From Zonotrichia leucophrys gambelii (taxonomy: Eukaryota > Chordata > Aves > Passeriformes > Passerellidae): DNA of 64,000 nucleotides. The notes below the pieces were generated by a model. The model worked only from the letters and a program-made list of their open reading frames with translations, ran no database searches and was not told the origin of the DNA. The DNA is taken from assembly GCF_028769735.1 (NCBI RefSeq), contig NC_088194.1, positions 1,930,319 through 1,994,318 on the forward strand, given 5' to 3'. Positions 43,885-58,800 of this stretch are shown in pieces. Numbering within the stretch: the stretch's first letter is position 1; each line of letters starts with the position of its first letter. The translations under genes and the position numbers were made by a program.

Positions 43885-46800
43885 TCAGAACCTGTGCACC
43901 AGCGCCTCCCTCTCCCTGCGCCGCAGCTCCTCCTTGTAACAGCACGAGCAGAAATTCCCGGTCTCTGGGTGTCCGTAAAAGCTGCAGTTGGGCTGTTTGC
44001 ACTTGGTCTGCTGGATGTTGTAGAGGCCTTGGCTTCTCATTTTCTCCGCCGTTCCTCCCTGCTCCTGCTCCAGCAGCTCCCGGCAGCCGTTGCTGTGCGG
44101 GGGCAGGAGGCAGCCGGAGCCCTCGCGCTCGGCGGGGAGCGGAGCCTGGCTCTCCATGTCCGTGGGGCAGAAGCGGCCCAGGGGGGCAGGCCCGGGCGGG
44201 CAGGGGCCCAGCCGGCCCTGGTGGTGCCGGGGCAGGGTGGCGTAGGGGGGGAGGCTCCCGCAGGGCCCCCCCGCCAGCTGCCGCCGGCCCTCGGGACACG
44301 CGGGTGGGTGCAGCCCCTCGGCGCTGCCCATAGAGGGCCTGGGGAAGGTGAAAACGCCGGAATAGCCAGCTGGAAAAGCAGCGAGTTTAGCACCCACGGC
44401 CGGCTCCAGGGGCTGGGGGGGGTAGCTGGGGGGCGGCGGGCAGAACGCGGGGCCCGGCATCGCCTCCTCGCTCCGCTGGGCGCCCGCCTCCCCCTCCGGC
44501 CTCTTGGCCGCGGCGGCGCCGCCCAGCGCCTTCTTCTCGGCCTCCTTCTGCCTCTGCTCCGCCAGGAACCGCTCCTCAGCGTCCAGGAGGTACCTCTGGA
44601 TCATCTCCTCCTGGAACTGGTGCCGGGTGCTGGTTTTGAGGTGGCTGGCGAAGATGAACTTGCGCTCGCCCTGCATGGCGGCGCGCAGGATGCTCAGGCT
44701 CAGCCGAACGTCGCTGCTGTACTTGGAGGGATCCGAGGGCTTCTCCAGGGCTGCTTTACCCGCACCAGGCTTCTCTGCAGGAGCTGAATCTCCGGGGGAA
44801 CATTCCTCCTTGCTGTCCTTCCGTGCCTTCAGGGATCCTTTCTTCTTCTTCTCCAGGGTGTCTCCCTGCCCGTTGCTCACGCCGCCCTTGACGCCTTTGC
44901 TGTGCATCAGCCCCCCCATGTTCTTTTTTAGTTTGCTGCCCAGAGTCTTCCCGAAGCTTCCCAGCTTGTTGGCTACCGAGTCTGCTCGTTTTTTATCCTT
45001 CTCCTTCTCCTTTTCCCTCTCTTTCTTTGGTTTCTCCCTGTCCTTGGCTGCCCTGGCGCCCCCGTTGCTGGCAGAGCTGCTGCACACCGACTCCTTGTCC
45101 GACTCGCCCGACTCCGCTGCCGAGCGAGCGTCGTCGCCCGCCGAGGCCGTGGGGGACTCTGGCTGAGCCAGGGGCGCCTGGGGAGGGAGCAGAGACAAAA
45201 TATCAGAGTCTGGAAACCCCTCAGGTAAAGATTCCCAGGTGGAAGGTGAAGCAAAGGAGGTGGTGTGGTTTGGAACGCTGAGAAAGGCGTGTCCCCAATG
45301 CATCCTGCACATCCCTAAACATCCCCGGGGCACCTTTCCAGCCTGAGACAGTCCAGGATCTTATGATTCTGTTCTGTGATTCTCTGATACCTCCACTTGC
45401 AAATCCAGGGAGATTTCAGGGGTAAAAATCCAGGGAGGAGGAGGAGGGTGAGACTTGTCCCAGTCTCGAGGTGGCCATAAACCAACAGCTCCCATTTGTT
45501 TGGAGCATGGGGGGTCCCTGAGGGGCGTCTGGGTCATGTGAAACTGAAAATGGACACGGAAAGTTCTGGGGAAAAGGTGCCCACACGCAAAACTGAGTCA
45601 CTTCCTGCTCTCTGGCAGAATCAGCCACAATTCCTATGGGCACAGAGCCCCCAGGTGAGGCCCTACAACAGCTTTCCTGCAGACAGGAGGGGTGAATAAT
45701 TCATAGGTAAAGAAGATCCCCCTGGTGCCTTTACCTGCATGTCACAAGGCAACGTGATCCATCTGACATTCATGTAGCTGTGCAGCAGGTGCAGTTTGGC
45801 TTCCAGTGACAGGGTCACGCTGGCATTGGAGGGGGAAAGGCACAGGTCAGAGCCATTTCCCACCTGGAAACATCTCCCCCCATATCGACATTGTTCCCTG
45901 TGCTGTGTATTGAAATGGGGCTTTTCCAAGGGTACAAGAGGGATAATTGTGAAGTTTTCCTTTCAATGAAAACCCAAAGGGAGAAATCAAATTCCTCAGT
46001 GTTGGAATCAAAACGTTTCTGCCTCAGCCGTAGGAAGTGCTGGGACCAAACCATGGTGAGATCTGCCCAAAGCCTCACCCAGACCAGGCATGATCTGGTG
46101 GCCGCCACCCTCCCCATTCCAGGGACCCACAGCACAAGGATCTGGTGGCAAATTGAAAAATTTGTGCACATTTTTTGTGCTGCTATCACAGGAGATCCTC
46201 CCCTGCTGTTGATGCCTTGAGCTACACCCAGCCCAGAGCTCCAGGGTCTGGACATCATCACTTAGAGGTGAACAAAGGTTGTGAGATGTCACAGCCCCGC
46301 CCAAATCACATCAAAATGAAGGGAAAGCTGAACAGGGCCATTCCCTGGGCACAGCTTTCACCCAGCACCAACCTGGCCAGCTTGACATTGTCACTGTCAT
46401 CCTTCCCCCACTGCCACTCCTTGCCCGGGTCCACGGCGAAGTGCACGGGGAGCAGTTTGTGCTCAGAGTCCGTCAGGGGGATCACAGCTGCCAGAAACGG
46501 GACAGAAATGTCACAGAAATGTCACAGAAATGTCACAGAAATGTCACATTGACAGCCCAGGAGGACAAATATTGCACACCTGGAGCCAGCCCTGAGCACA
46601 GCACCCACCTGGAGCATTTCTGTCACCTCTGATGGCAAATCCCAGTGCTGGGATCATGGAATTGTCAGAGCACCTGAACCTCACAGGGAAGAGTTTCTCC
46701 ACAATTTCCCATCCAACCCTGCCCTGTGCCAGTGGGAATCCATTCCCCTTGTCCCAAGTCCCCCTCCAGCTCCTGGAGCCCCTGTGGGCACTGGAAGAGC

Positions 46801-49800
46801 TCCAAGGCCAGGGCTCTGTTGGTTTTCTGGGCTCACATTGATGGCTCCTGGCCAGCTCTTCCTCCCCAGCACCCCCAAATCTTCCTCCTCCTCAGTTTCT
46901 CACCTGAATCCCATCACTCACCTTGATCTTTTGTGTTTTCCTTCTGCTCCATGGAGACCAGGGCGGAAAAATGAGCTTGGTCATAAGCCAGGACCAGAGG
47001 GGACCGGTGGCATTTGTTGGCTGGGACTTCCAGGGGCAGATAAATCCCTCCAAAGGGAATTGGGGCAAATGCTGGCAACAATTGAGAGTGGTTAGTTGTG
47101 ATCACAGGTTCAAGAGTTCAGAGCTGTTTGTGCTGCAGCTGCTCCAGAACGAGCCCTTTGCCTCGATGGAGGGCTCACCTGCAATTATCTCTCATCTCAG
47201 GGGACATTAAACAAAACCACAACCCAAAATAGATGTTTATTTTACATCAGGAGGATTTCAAATGTGGAATGAATTGGTATTTTCTATAAAAAGCCTTCCT
47301 CTTGACTCCCCCACAAGACAAACTTTGCCCACAGAAGGATGGAAATTGATAAACCTTCCCTGACAGGGAACTGAAGGTGATGGTGGAAAATCCAACACCC
47401 AGGGAATGGAGGAAAATCCACCAGGAAATGGAATTTCTCATCTCTAGACGTGTGTGTAGAGGTAAAAAAAGAAAAAAACCTCGTGTGGATGCTGTTAAAG
47501 CAGCAGAAATTGGGTTGGGAGCCAAACCTGACCTGGCCCCTCACCTGCAGAGGTCAACTTTCCCCCCTGCACCATTCCCAACTCCAGGTGCAGCTTTGAC
47601 AGCAAAAAGGCGCCAGAAAAGGTGGAAAGGGAAGGTGAGGAGCTCAGAGAGGCTTTGGGAAGAGAGGGAGGTCTCACCTTCACCACCTGAGTCCCTCAGC
47701 ATCGTGTCTGCCACCACCACGATGGGTCTCTTCAGCACGTGGGCCAGCACAAAGACGTGGAACTCCTCCAGGCTCTCGTACACCGGCTCCTCCGAGCTCT
47801 CCACCCTGGGCAAAGCAGAAGCTGAATGTCATCCCTTGGGTATTCTGCACATTCAAACATTTGCTTTGGAACACCAGCAGGAGGTTTCACAGCCAGGAGA
47901 GGCTGAGCTCAGCTCTGATCTGAGGGTTTAGGTGTGGATTCCCAAAATCTGAGGGTTTAGGTGTGGATTCCCCAAAATGTGAGGGTTTAGGTGTGGATTC
48001 CCAAAATGTGAGGGTTTAGGTGTGGATTCCCAAAATGTGAGGGTTTAGATGTGGATTCCCAAAATTGAGGTTTAGGTGTGGATTCCCAAAATCTGAGAGG
48101 GGATTAAAATTAGTTAGTGTGGATTCCCAAAAGTGAGGGTTTAGTGTGGATTCCCAAAATGTGAGGGTTTAGGTGTGGATTCCCAAAATGTGAGGGTTTA
48201 GGTGTGGATTCCCAAAATGTGAGGGTTTAGGTGTGGATTCCCCAAAATCTGAGGGTTTAGGTGTGGATTCCCCAAAATGTGAGGGTTTAGGTGTGGATTC
48301 CCAAAATGTGAGGGTTTAGGTGTGGATTCCCAAAATCTGAGGGTTTAGGTGTGGATTCCCAAAATCTGAGGGTTTAGTGATCCAAGGAGGTTGTGATTCC
48401 AAATCAGGTTTAGGTGTGGATTCCCAAAATGTAGGTAGGGATTCAATAGGTTGTGTGGATTCCCAAAATCTGAGGGTTTAGTGTGGATTCCCAAAATGTG
48501 AGGGTTTAGGTGTGGATTCCCAAATTAGAGTGTGATCCAAAATGTAGGTTTGTGTCCCAAAAGGAGGGTTTAGTGTGATCCCAAAAGGAATTCCCATAGT
48601 TTAGTGTGGATTAAGGTGTGGATTCCCAAAATGTGAGGTTTAGGTGTGGATTCCAAAATGTCCTGCCCAAACAAGGGTTGTGCCAAGAATGCCCAGCTGC
48701 TGCTGCATTGCTGGAGATCCCTATCTAAAGAAAGGACAGGAGGCAAGGAAGGCTAAACAGAAAAGGGAGAGGCAAAAAAATCCAGCTCGTTATCGATTCA
48801 GCGTGAAACACAATGAAACAAAAGGAACAAAGAAAAAAGAACACAAAAGGAAAAACAACAAGACAAGGAAAACAAACAAAAGAACACAAGAAACATAAAC
48901 CAAGAAACACAAGAAACACAGAAATATTATCCTGCCAATCCATCTCCTACCCCACAGGAGAAGCCCCAGAATCCTTTCCTGGGACGCTCCATGTGCCTGG
49001 GGCTGCCTCAGGATCTTTGTCCTTCCCCTGAAACCCCAACCAGCCCAACCCAGAGCTGCTGCCCTGCCCTGGGGCACCCTGAGAGCTGAGGGGATTTACT
49101 CCCTGTTGTACCCTGGGTGTGGCTTCACTCCCTGTTGAAGGTGCAGATTTACTCCCTGTTGTACCCTGGGTGTAATTTATTCCTGTTGTACCCTGGGTGT
49201 AATTTACTCCCTGTTGTACCCTGGGTGTAATTCACTCCCTGTTGTAGGTGTAATTCACTCCCTGTTGTACCCTGGGTGTAATTTACTCCCTGTTGTACCC
49301 TGGGTGTAATTCACTCCCTGTTGAAGGTGCAGATTTACTCCCTGTTGTACCCTGGGTGTAATTCACTCCCTGTTGTAGGTGTAATTTACTCCCTGTTGTA
49401 CCCTGGGTGTAATTCACTCCCTGTTGTACCCTGGGTGTGGATTCACTCCCTGTTGTACCCTGGGTGTAATTTACTCCCTGTTGTAGGTGTAATTCACTCC
49501 CGGTTGTACCCTGGGTGTAATTCACTCCCTGTTGTACCCTGGGTGTAATTCACTCCCTGTTGAAGGTGTAATTCACTCCCTGTTGTGCCCTGGGTGTAAT
49601 TCACTCCCTGTTGTACCCTGGGTGTAATTTACTCCTGTTGTACCCTGGGTGTAATTTACTCCCTGTTGTACCCTGGGTGTAATTCACTCCCTGTTGTACC
49701 CTGGGTGTAATTTACTCCCTGTTGTACCCTGGGTGTAATTCACTCCCTGTTGTACCCTAGGTGTAATTTACTCCCTGTTGTACCCTGGGTGTAATTCACT

Positions 49801-52800
49801 CCCTGTTGTGCCCTGGGTGTAATTCACTCCCTGTTGTACCCTGGGTGTAATTCACTCCCTGTTGTAGGTGTAATTCACTCCCTGTTGTACCCTGGGTGTA
49901 ATTCACTCCCTGTTGTACCCTGGGTGTAATTTACTCCCTGTTGTGCCCTGGGTGTAATTCACTCCCTGTTGTACCCTAGGTGTAATTTACTCCCTGTTGT
50001 ACCCTGGGTGTAATTCACTCCTGTTGTACCCTGGGTGTAATTTACTCCTGTTGTACCCTGGGTGTAATTCACTCCCTGTTGTAGGTGTAATTCACTCCCT
50101 GTTGTACCCTGGGTGTAATTTACTCCCTGTTGTACCCTGGGTGTAATTTACTCCTGTTGTACCCCACCGTACCCGCCGCAGCCGCCGCCGTTGGTGCCGT
50201 AGTGCACGCGGGGCTCGCTCGACGCCAGCTTGATCAGCTCATTCCACTCCTTCTGCCACTCCTCCTCCGTGTAAACCAGGCCAGACTGAAAAAGGGCAAA
50301 AAGAACCCAAAATCATCCAGGGGAAGCTCTCCCAGTTACTCCAGAGTGGGTTTGTACCCACAGCACAACTGTGGGTTATCCTCGATGGGTTATACAAAAA
50401 TAATCAACACATTCTGCACCACGGCCTCAAAAGTGCTTCCCAATATCCATCCAAACTTCCCCTCTCCATTTAAATCCATTCCCCTTGTGCTGTCACTTGT
50501 CCCGTGTAGGAATGTGCTCTCTGCTGATGGAGTGACAAAACCATTTTTGTCTCTTTAAAAAGGAAAAAATCCAGAAGTTTCTCTCTTCAATTAGGGAAAA
50601 AGTCCTCATGGGACTTGGGGGACTCAAGGATGGCTAATTGGACAGAAGCAGAAAAATCCTGCCTAAGCAATTCACTAGAAAAAGAAGAGAACAAATAAAT
50701 TAATTGATTTTGTGAGGTGTTTTACCAGGAGCAAGGAACTCTTGCATTTGACTTGGTTTTTCTCTGTAAAGAAGAGAATTTTGACTTTTATTAAAACTTG
50801 GTTTTTTGCCTTTTATTAAAACTTGGTATTTTGCCTTTTATTAAAACTTGTTATTTTGCCTTTTAATAAAACTTTTCTGTTTCCACCACTACCACAGAAG
50901 CCATCCTGGTAATTTTATGCCTTCTGAGGTAGCTGAGCTATCTTGGTGTGATATAAATCTCCAAAAGCTTCTAAGACCTGGCTCAAGGAGATCATTTATC
51001 AACCCCAAGACCCTTTAATTTTGCTGCAGCTCTGACTGCAGGACCCCCCTCAGCCCAGCCCAGCCCAGAATTCCAGACTGGCACCTCCCAGAGGCACAGG
51101 TTTGTACCCACAGCACAACCATCCTCTATGGGTTATACAAAAATAATCAACACATGCTGCACCACGGCCTCAAAAGTGCTTCCAAATTTCCCCTCTCCAT
51201 TTAAATCCATTCCCCTTGTGCTGTCACTTGTCCCGTGTAGGAATGTGCTCTCTGCTGATGGAGTGACAAAACCATTTTTGTCTCTTTAAAAACAAAAAAA
51301 TCCAGAAGTTTCTCTCTTCAATTAGCATCGCTCAGCTCCCACCTCCTTGTTCTGCTGCGTCTGCTGCCAGCGCCAGCGGCGCCTCAGCGCCTCCCGCTCC
51401 GCTCCCTTGTCCATCAGGGTGTGCAGGGACTTCCTCAGCATCAGGTCCCGGTCGTGGAAGCCCCACATTCCTGCGGGGAGAAGGAGCAGGAGGGTCAGGA
51501 GGAGCTGCTGGGACTCCCTGAGCCCCGGCAGGGAAGGGGCTGCTCCATCATCCCACATTTCCTTCAGGGAAACTCGCCCAAATCAGAATGACGCACAAAT
51601 AACAGCCAGGATTTGCACCCAGAGCACTTCTCCTCTATTTGTTTTCTCCCTCACATCTTTTATTTCCCTCCTCACAGCCCACTCCTTCCTTTATTTCCTT
51701 TGCAGTAGTTATTGTACCAGAGGGGGAGAAGGATTTGAGAAGCTGCTGCAGCCCCTTCCCTGAACCACAGCCAGGAGCAGCAGCATCCAGAACGGCTCCT
51801 GCCCCCAAAGGAGCACGGGGGGCTCTTCCCCAGGGATTTGGGGGCTGTTTTCCTGTGGATTAACCCAAACCTTACCCAGGGAGGCAGCGTGGAGCAAACA
51901 ATTCCCATCTCCAGTGGTGGCCAGGGGCAGCAGGCGCTGGCAGCTCGGATCCACCGCCACCCACCAGTTGAGACGTCCTGGGGACAATGGGGAGAGTGAG
52001 AAACCATGGGATGGGACTGGGGGGCTCTGGGGGCACTGCAGGATGTGGTTTCAGCCCTTCTGGAACAAAAACCAGCTGAACAAGGAGTTTAGAGAGGGTG
52101 GAAGGAGCACCTGGGCAGGTGGGAAGGTTCAGACCCAGGATTGGGTGGGGAAGGGTCAGGAGAAAGCAGCAAAAAGAGATTGGAGCTGCAAAACTCCCTG
52201 AGGATGCCAGGAAAAGACTGGGCTGGATTTGGGGCAGAATTACACCCAAACAGGAGCCAGGAACCCCACCCAGAGCAGCTCTGCTCTATCTGTTTTCCCC
52301 CACACCCCTTATTTCCCTCCCCACAGGCTGAAAATGCCACCAGGAGCCCCCAGCACAAACAATTTCTCCAGGGAAAATCAACTTTTTGCTGCTTGCTGGA
52401 ACCAAACCCCTCCAGTTTCAAGTCTCTCATGGCCACATTTCCCTGCTCACTGGTTTTTAGGCAGAACATTCCAGGATTTCTGCTGATCCCAGCAGCTTTC
52501 CTGCTGCAAATGCAAACTGACAGCGCTTCAGACTGGGAGTTTTGGGTCACTGTGGTGATTCAAGTGAAAAGCAGCTAAAAATAGAAGGGTGGAAGAAATG
52601 CCCAGTGTGGCTGAAGATTCAGCCCTTCCCAAGGGAGTGAGGCTGGGCTGGATCAGGACTTTGAACCCCCTGAGTCTGAGTCTGAGTCTTGCCCTGCCCT
52701 CAGCGCCCCTCCTTGGCTGCCGTATTTTCCAAGGCTTTTTGGATCCAGCTTTTTGGCTGGATGAAGCTGTTTAGGCTTCCAAGTTGTATTTCAATTGCTC

Positions 52801-55800
52801 CTGCAGGAAACCAACCCTTTTCCTTTCATTTTCAGAGCCTCTCCTTCTTCTGGAGCACCATCCCCTGCTGGGGACCCCAGTGCAGAGCCATGGGATCGCT
52901 GGGAACGCTCTGTTCAACCTCAGGGAGAGGAACCAAAGGCACAACACAGAGGTTAAAACATCCCCAAGCACCAGAAATGCTCTGTGCACGCCTGCCCGGT
53001 GCCTGGGAGGCTGTGCAGGCCCCGGGCTGAGGGGACACACCTTGCAGAGGCATTTCTGTGCCCAAGTGTTTGCCTGGCCGCGGTTACGCAAGAGAAATCG
53101 GCTCCAGAGCAACCCCACGCCCAACCAACCCTCCTGCTCCTCCTGGAAAGGCCAAGAGGCTGCCCACAAGTGTTGAAAACAATTTCAGAGCCCAGAAGGT
53201 TCCTCTGTGTGCCCTGGAGGAGTCCAGACCCTGGGAAGGGGCTCAGAGACCTTGGCACGGAGTGAAAAACACCAAAAGCACCTGAGCCTTTGATTTTAAC
53301 CATGGAAAAACAATTATCAACTTTGTATGAGCCACAAAAGTCTGAGTAGAATGATAGGGGATTTATCACAGGGTGAAAATGTAGAATTTTGGGGTTTTAG
53401 AATGGGGTTCAGGAGGCAGGATGGAGGGATTTGGGTGGAAACTCCTCTGATTTCCTTGGAGGACTCCAGACCCTGGGAAGGAGCTCAGAGACCTTGGCAT
53501 GGAGTCAAAACCACCAAAAACACCTGAGCCTTTGATTTTAACCACGGGAAAAACAATTACCAACTTTGTGTGAGGAGTTACAAGCCACAGGAGTTTGAGT
53601 AGAATGATAGTTAGTTTGTCAAAAAGTGGAAAAATAGAATTTTGGGGTTTTTAAATGGGGGTTCAGGAGGCAGAATGGAGAGATTTGGGTGGAAACTCCT
53701 CTGATTTCCTTGGAGTCTTCAGACCTGCAGGAGCTCAAGCTTGCTGGAGTCAAAACACTTGCTTCCATTCTAACCCATGGAGAAAATTACCAACTTTGTG
53801 TGAAGATTTACAAGCCACAGGAGTTTAAGTAAAATGATTCTTAGTTTGTCAAAAAGTGGAAAAATAGAATTTTGGGGTTTTTAGAATGGGGGTTCAGGAG
53901 GCAGAATGGAGAGATTTGGATGTGCCTTGTCCTTCCTCTTTCTTCTTCTTGTCCTCCATCTTCTGGGTGATGGTGGCACTTTTGGATTGGTTTAGAGTAG
54001 AAGTTCACTGTCTAACATAGGTGATAGGCATTGGAAAATTTATGAGTTGGATAGATAATTGGAAAATTATTGTAAATAAAGTACAGGTAGTTTTTAGTAT
54101 AAAAAGCTAACACCACCCCAAGGCAGTCAGTGTGCTGGACAGATCTCAGCAGGTCAGAAAAAGAATAAAATAAAATAAAATAAAAATAAACAACCTTGAG
54201 AACCACAGCTGAGAGATCCTGACTCCTTCTTTGATTACAGGGCTGGGAAAAAGAGATTTTTCAACACCTTGGGGTCATCACAACCATAGAGACTCCAAGA
54301 GCTGCCCAGAATGTTGAAAACAACACATTTCTGTGTGTGTGTGTGGTTCTTAACCAGCCCTGAGAGCTCTGCAGGGAAACCAAGTGGATTTAGGAGCCTG
54401 AGGGATCTTTTCAGAATGGTCATGGCAGCAAACAAATCTTCTGCACAGAGGAAAAGTCCATTGGCACCCAGAGGATGCCCCTGTTTTAACCCACAGGGTG
54501 TTTGGGGAAATGCCATTGTATTTTCCACCACCAGGTGTATTTCCACCTGAACAGGTGACAGCAAAGGGAGGAACCGATGGCCCCGCCCAGGCTGGAGGGA
54601 GAATTGCTCCATCCAAAGCAGAAATGAGGATTTGCTCATCCCAACCATAAATGGCTTCCCCAAGGCTACCAGGGATGCACTGAGGCTTCCTGACAACAGG
54701 GAGTGTCCCAGGGGAGCTCCAAGGGATCAGCACCTTTCAGTTCTTTGTGATTTTTATCCCCAAATATCCCCAGGTGAGGCAGCAGGGACTCACTGCTCCT
54801 CCCTGTGTGACACAAACAAACCCAGCTGCAAATCCCCAGCTCAGAGCAAAGCCTGAGCCCTGATCCTCAGGGGTTTGTGCCAAACCAAGGCTCCACTCAG
54901 GGCAGAGACCTTTCCAAACCACTCCAAGCCCATCCAAAGCATTCCCAGAGGATCTCATTGAAGCTTTCAGCCACTTTGGAAGTGTTCATTGGTGTAACAG
55001 GAGCTCTGAATTCATGGGGAAAAGGATCTGGACATTTATTGGGCTATAAAATCTATTTCCTTAATCCCCTAAGGATGCTGTGTGCTAAATTAATATTGGG
55101 AGCTCCTGCAGATCACAGCACCATGCTCAAAACCCTACTTGGAACATTTCATAGCTGCACTACAGCCCTTTGTTAGACAAAACACTCGTTTATAGCAACC
55201 CACAGACACTCAAATCTCCAAAAGGCATTTTCTAAAACTCAGAATTCATAAATTCCTTCCCATTAACAGCATCCCAGCACACCTGGCAGTGCCCCCAGCC
55301 CACAGATGAAGCACCCAGCAACCGCCAGCCCCAGATTTGATTTGTGCAGGGACAGAGGGAGCCAAGCCTGCTCTGCTGGGGTGAGATCTGGGGTTGATCT
55401 GCAGCAGCAGCTCTGCTGTCACCTGCCAGCATGGCCCTGTAATGGGATCGCTGGGATCAGGTGCTCATTCCCAAAACATGAGAATATTTCTTACAGCAAC
55501 TCCTGAGCAGCACAGGGGGAAGCTGGGCCCTCAGTGTCTGTTATCCCTAAGGATAATGTGTTTTCTGGTATCTGCAGCAGCACAGAAACAGCAGGAGTGG
55601 AAATGGAAACCCTCCTGAGATCCCTCACGGGAACCCTCCTGGTGCCAGGGATGGGATTTTCCCTGCCAGCACAAATGTCCCCTCATTTCTTCATTTACAG
55701 ATCCCTGGATGTCCCCTCATTTCTGCATTTACAGACCCTGGATGTCCCCTCATTCCCTGAATTACAAATCCCTGGATGTCCCCTCATTCCCTCGTTTACA

Positions 55801-58800
55801 GACCCCTGGATGTCCCCTCATTCCCTCATTTATAAATTCCTGGATGTCCCCTCATTCCCTCATTTACAAATTCCTGTATTTCCCCCTCATTCCCTCATTT
55901 ACAGACCCCTGGATGTCCCCTCATTCCCTGAATTACAAATACCCTGGATGTTCCCTCATTCCCTCATTTACAATTCCCTGGATGTCCCCTCATTCCCTGA
56001 ATTACAAATCCCTGGATGTCCCCTCATTCCCTCGTTTACAAATCCCCTGGATGTCCTCTCATTTCTTCATTTACAGACCCCTGGATGTTCCCTCATGTAC
56101 AAACCCCTGGATGTCCCCTCATTCCCTCATTTATAAATTCCTGGATGTCCCCTCATTCCCTGAATTACAAATCCCTGGATGTCCCCTCATTCCCAAATTC
56201 CCTGGATGTCCCCTCATTCCCTCGTTTACAGACCCCTGGATTTTCCCCTCATTCCCTCATTTACAGACCCCTGTATTTCCCCCTCATTCCCTCATTTCCA
56301 GACCCCTGGCAGCTCTCCAGGAACCTGGAATTAATCCAGGGGGTTCCTCCCCAGCAGCACTGGAGCAGCAGCATTGATATCCAGAATTTATCAGGAATTC
56401 CCTTTCCCTGCCTCTCCACAGGACTGGCAGATGGAGCATGGGGTGGGACAATGCCGGTTTTGGGGGTTTTGGGATTTTTGGGGTGTTTTCCCTCTCAGCA
56501 CAGCGATGACAGCCCTGGGTTGGTTACACTCAGTTCCCATGGGTGAAGGGAAGCAGCTCCTACTCAACCCTTGCACCAGGTCATAAAAATGATGAATAAT
56601 TCCCTGCTGGATGTGCATCCATGGGGTATCCCAGTGTCACTGCCACATTTTCTGGAAAATCCCCGTGCCCAGGATTTCTTCTCCTGAGAAACCTCAGAGC
56701 AAAAGGAAACCAACATTGTCCCATTTGCTTCTCCTGTGTTTTGCTGCTTTGGAGTGAGGTTGGAGACTGTTTATCCAACAAGTGAATTGTTTTGAGTTAA
56801 TGACCAATCACAATCCAGCTGTGTCAGACTCTGGAGAGAATCAGGAGTTTTCATCATCATTATTATTTCATCATCATCATCATCATCATTATCTTGTTAA
56901 GCCTTCTGTCAGTATCCTTTCTCTAGTCTTTAGTATAGTTTTAATATAGCATGACATTATATGATATAATATGATGTGATATAATATATATAATGTGATA
57001 TAAAATATATAATGTGATATAATATCATATGTGATAGAATATCATATAATATTATATAATATATATGTTGTGATGTGATATGATGTGATATAATATAATG
57101 CAATATAATGTAATATAATGTAATGTAATATAATATAAGTGATATATGATGTGATATAACATAATATGATATAACATAATATAACATTATAATATAATGT
57201 GATGTAATGTAATGTAATATAATATAATATAATATAAATGATGTGATATATGATATAACATGATATAATGTAATATCATTTAATATGGTATAATATGATA
57301 TATATAATGCAATGTAATATAATATGATATAATATAATATATGATATATGATATAATATAATGCAATATAATATGATATAATGTAATACCATTTAATATG
57401 ATATAATATAATGAAATATCATATAATATCATAAAACAATAAATCAGTCTTGTAAGAACACGGAGTCAGATTCATCATTTCCTCCTGCCAGGGGGGACCC
57501 AGAAAACACCCCAGGGTGGTGCCCAGACAATGCCCCACCCCAGGGTGCCCCCGTGGGTGGCACTGCCCGTGTCCCCAGCACTCACCAGCCTGCTCCAGCG
57601 CCACCAGCATGGACTGCTCGATGAGATCCCTCTCGATGAAGCTGCGGAACTCCTCGGAGTAGACGGTGAGGTCGGGCAGCTGGAAGGTGCAGATGGGCAT
57701 CTCCAGCAGGTGCTCGCTGCTGCTGCCGCCGTTGCTGGAGACGTGCGAGCGGGCCAGGGACACGATGCTGGAGCTGGCGTGGGAGATGCCCCGGGACAGG
57801 CGCTTCTCTGGGGGACAGGAGGGACAACAACAGCACAGTGGGGCTGGAGCCGTGGGACACAACCATCTCTGTCCCCTTGAAAAGGGAAAAAACCCACAAG
57901 TTTCTCTCCTTGATGAGGTGAGAAGGGATCTCAGAATCCTGGGGGATTTCACGTGTCACTGTCCTCAGGGACAGGCACTTCTCTGGGGGAAAGGAGGGAG
58001 AACAACCAGCACCCTGTCACTTTGTGACAAAACCATCCTTTGTCCCCTTAAAAAGGAAAGAAACCCACAAGTTTCTCTCCTTGATGAGGTGAAAAAGGCG
58101 TCTCATAGGCCTGGAGGACTTCACCTCAAAGCCATTAGTTTCTTTGTTCACTTCTTTTTCCAGTAAAATGCCACTTTTGTGAGGTGTTTTACCAGGAGCC
58201 TGGAGGAGGCTCAGAGGTGCCCTTATTGCTCTCTACACCTTCCTGAAGGGAGCTTGGAGACAGGTGGGTGTCAGTCTCTTCTGTCAGTTTTCCTCATTTT
58301 CCCCTTTTTTCCTCATTTTTCCCCTTTTTCCCCTTTTTTCCCCATTCCAGGGCAGCACTGACAGAACCAGAGGACACAGCCTCAAGCTACCTCAGGGATG
58401 GTATAGGTTGGATATTAGGAAGAAATTTTTCACTGAAAGAATAATAAAGTACTGAAATGCTCTTGCTATGGAGGTGTGGAATCACCATCTCTGGATGTGT
58501 TTAAAAAGAGTGGTGCTCTGATCCGGTTGAGGTGTGAGGGCACAGGATGGATGATGATCTCAGAGGTCTCTCCCACCCTCACCACCCTGTGATTCTGTGC
58601 TCTGACAGGACACTGCCCATGCCAGGACACCCCTCCAGGACACTGCCCATGCCAGGACACTGCCCAGCCCAGGACACTGCCCATGCCAGGACACTGCCCA
58701 TGCCAGGACACTGCCCAGCCCAGGACACTGCCCCAGGACACTGCCCACGCCAGGACACTGCCCAGGCCAGGACACCCCTCCAGGACACTGCCCATGCCAG

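Noticed and set aside
56945..57430. AT-rich replication origin or matrix attachment site
   Set aside because: It sits exactly inside a solo LTR where other copies have the same shorter AT core, so expansion of the element explains it.
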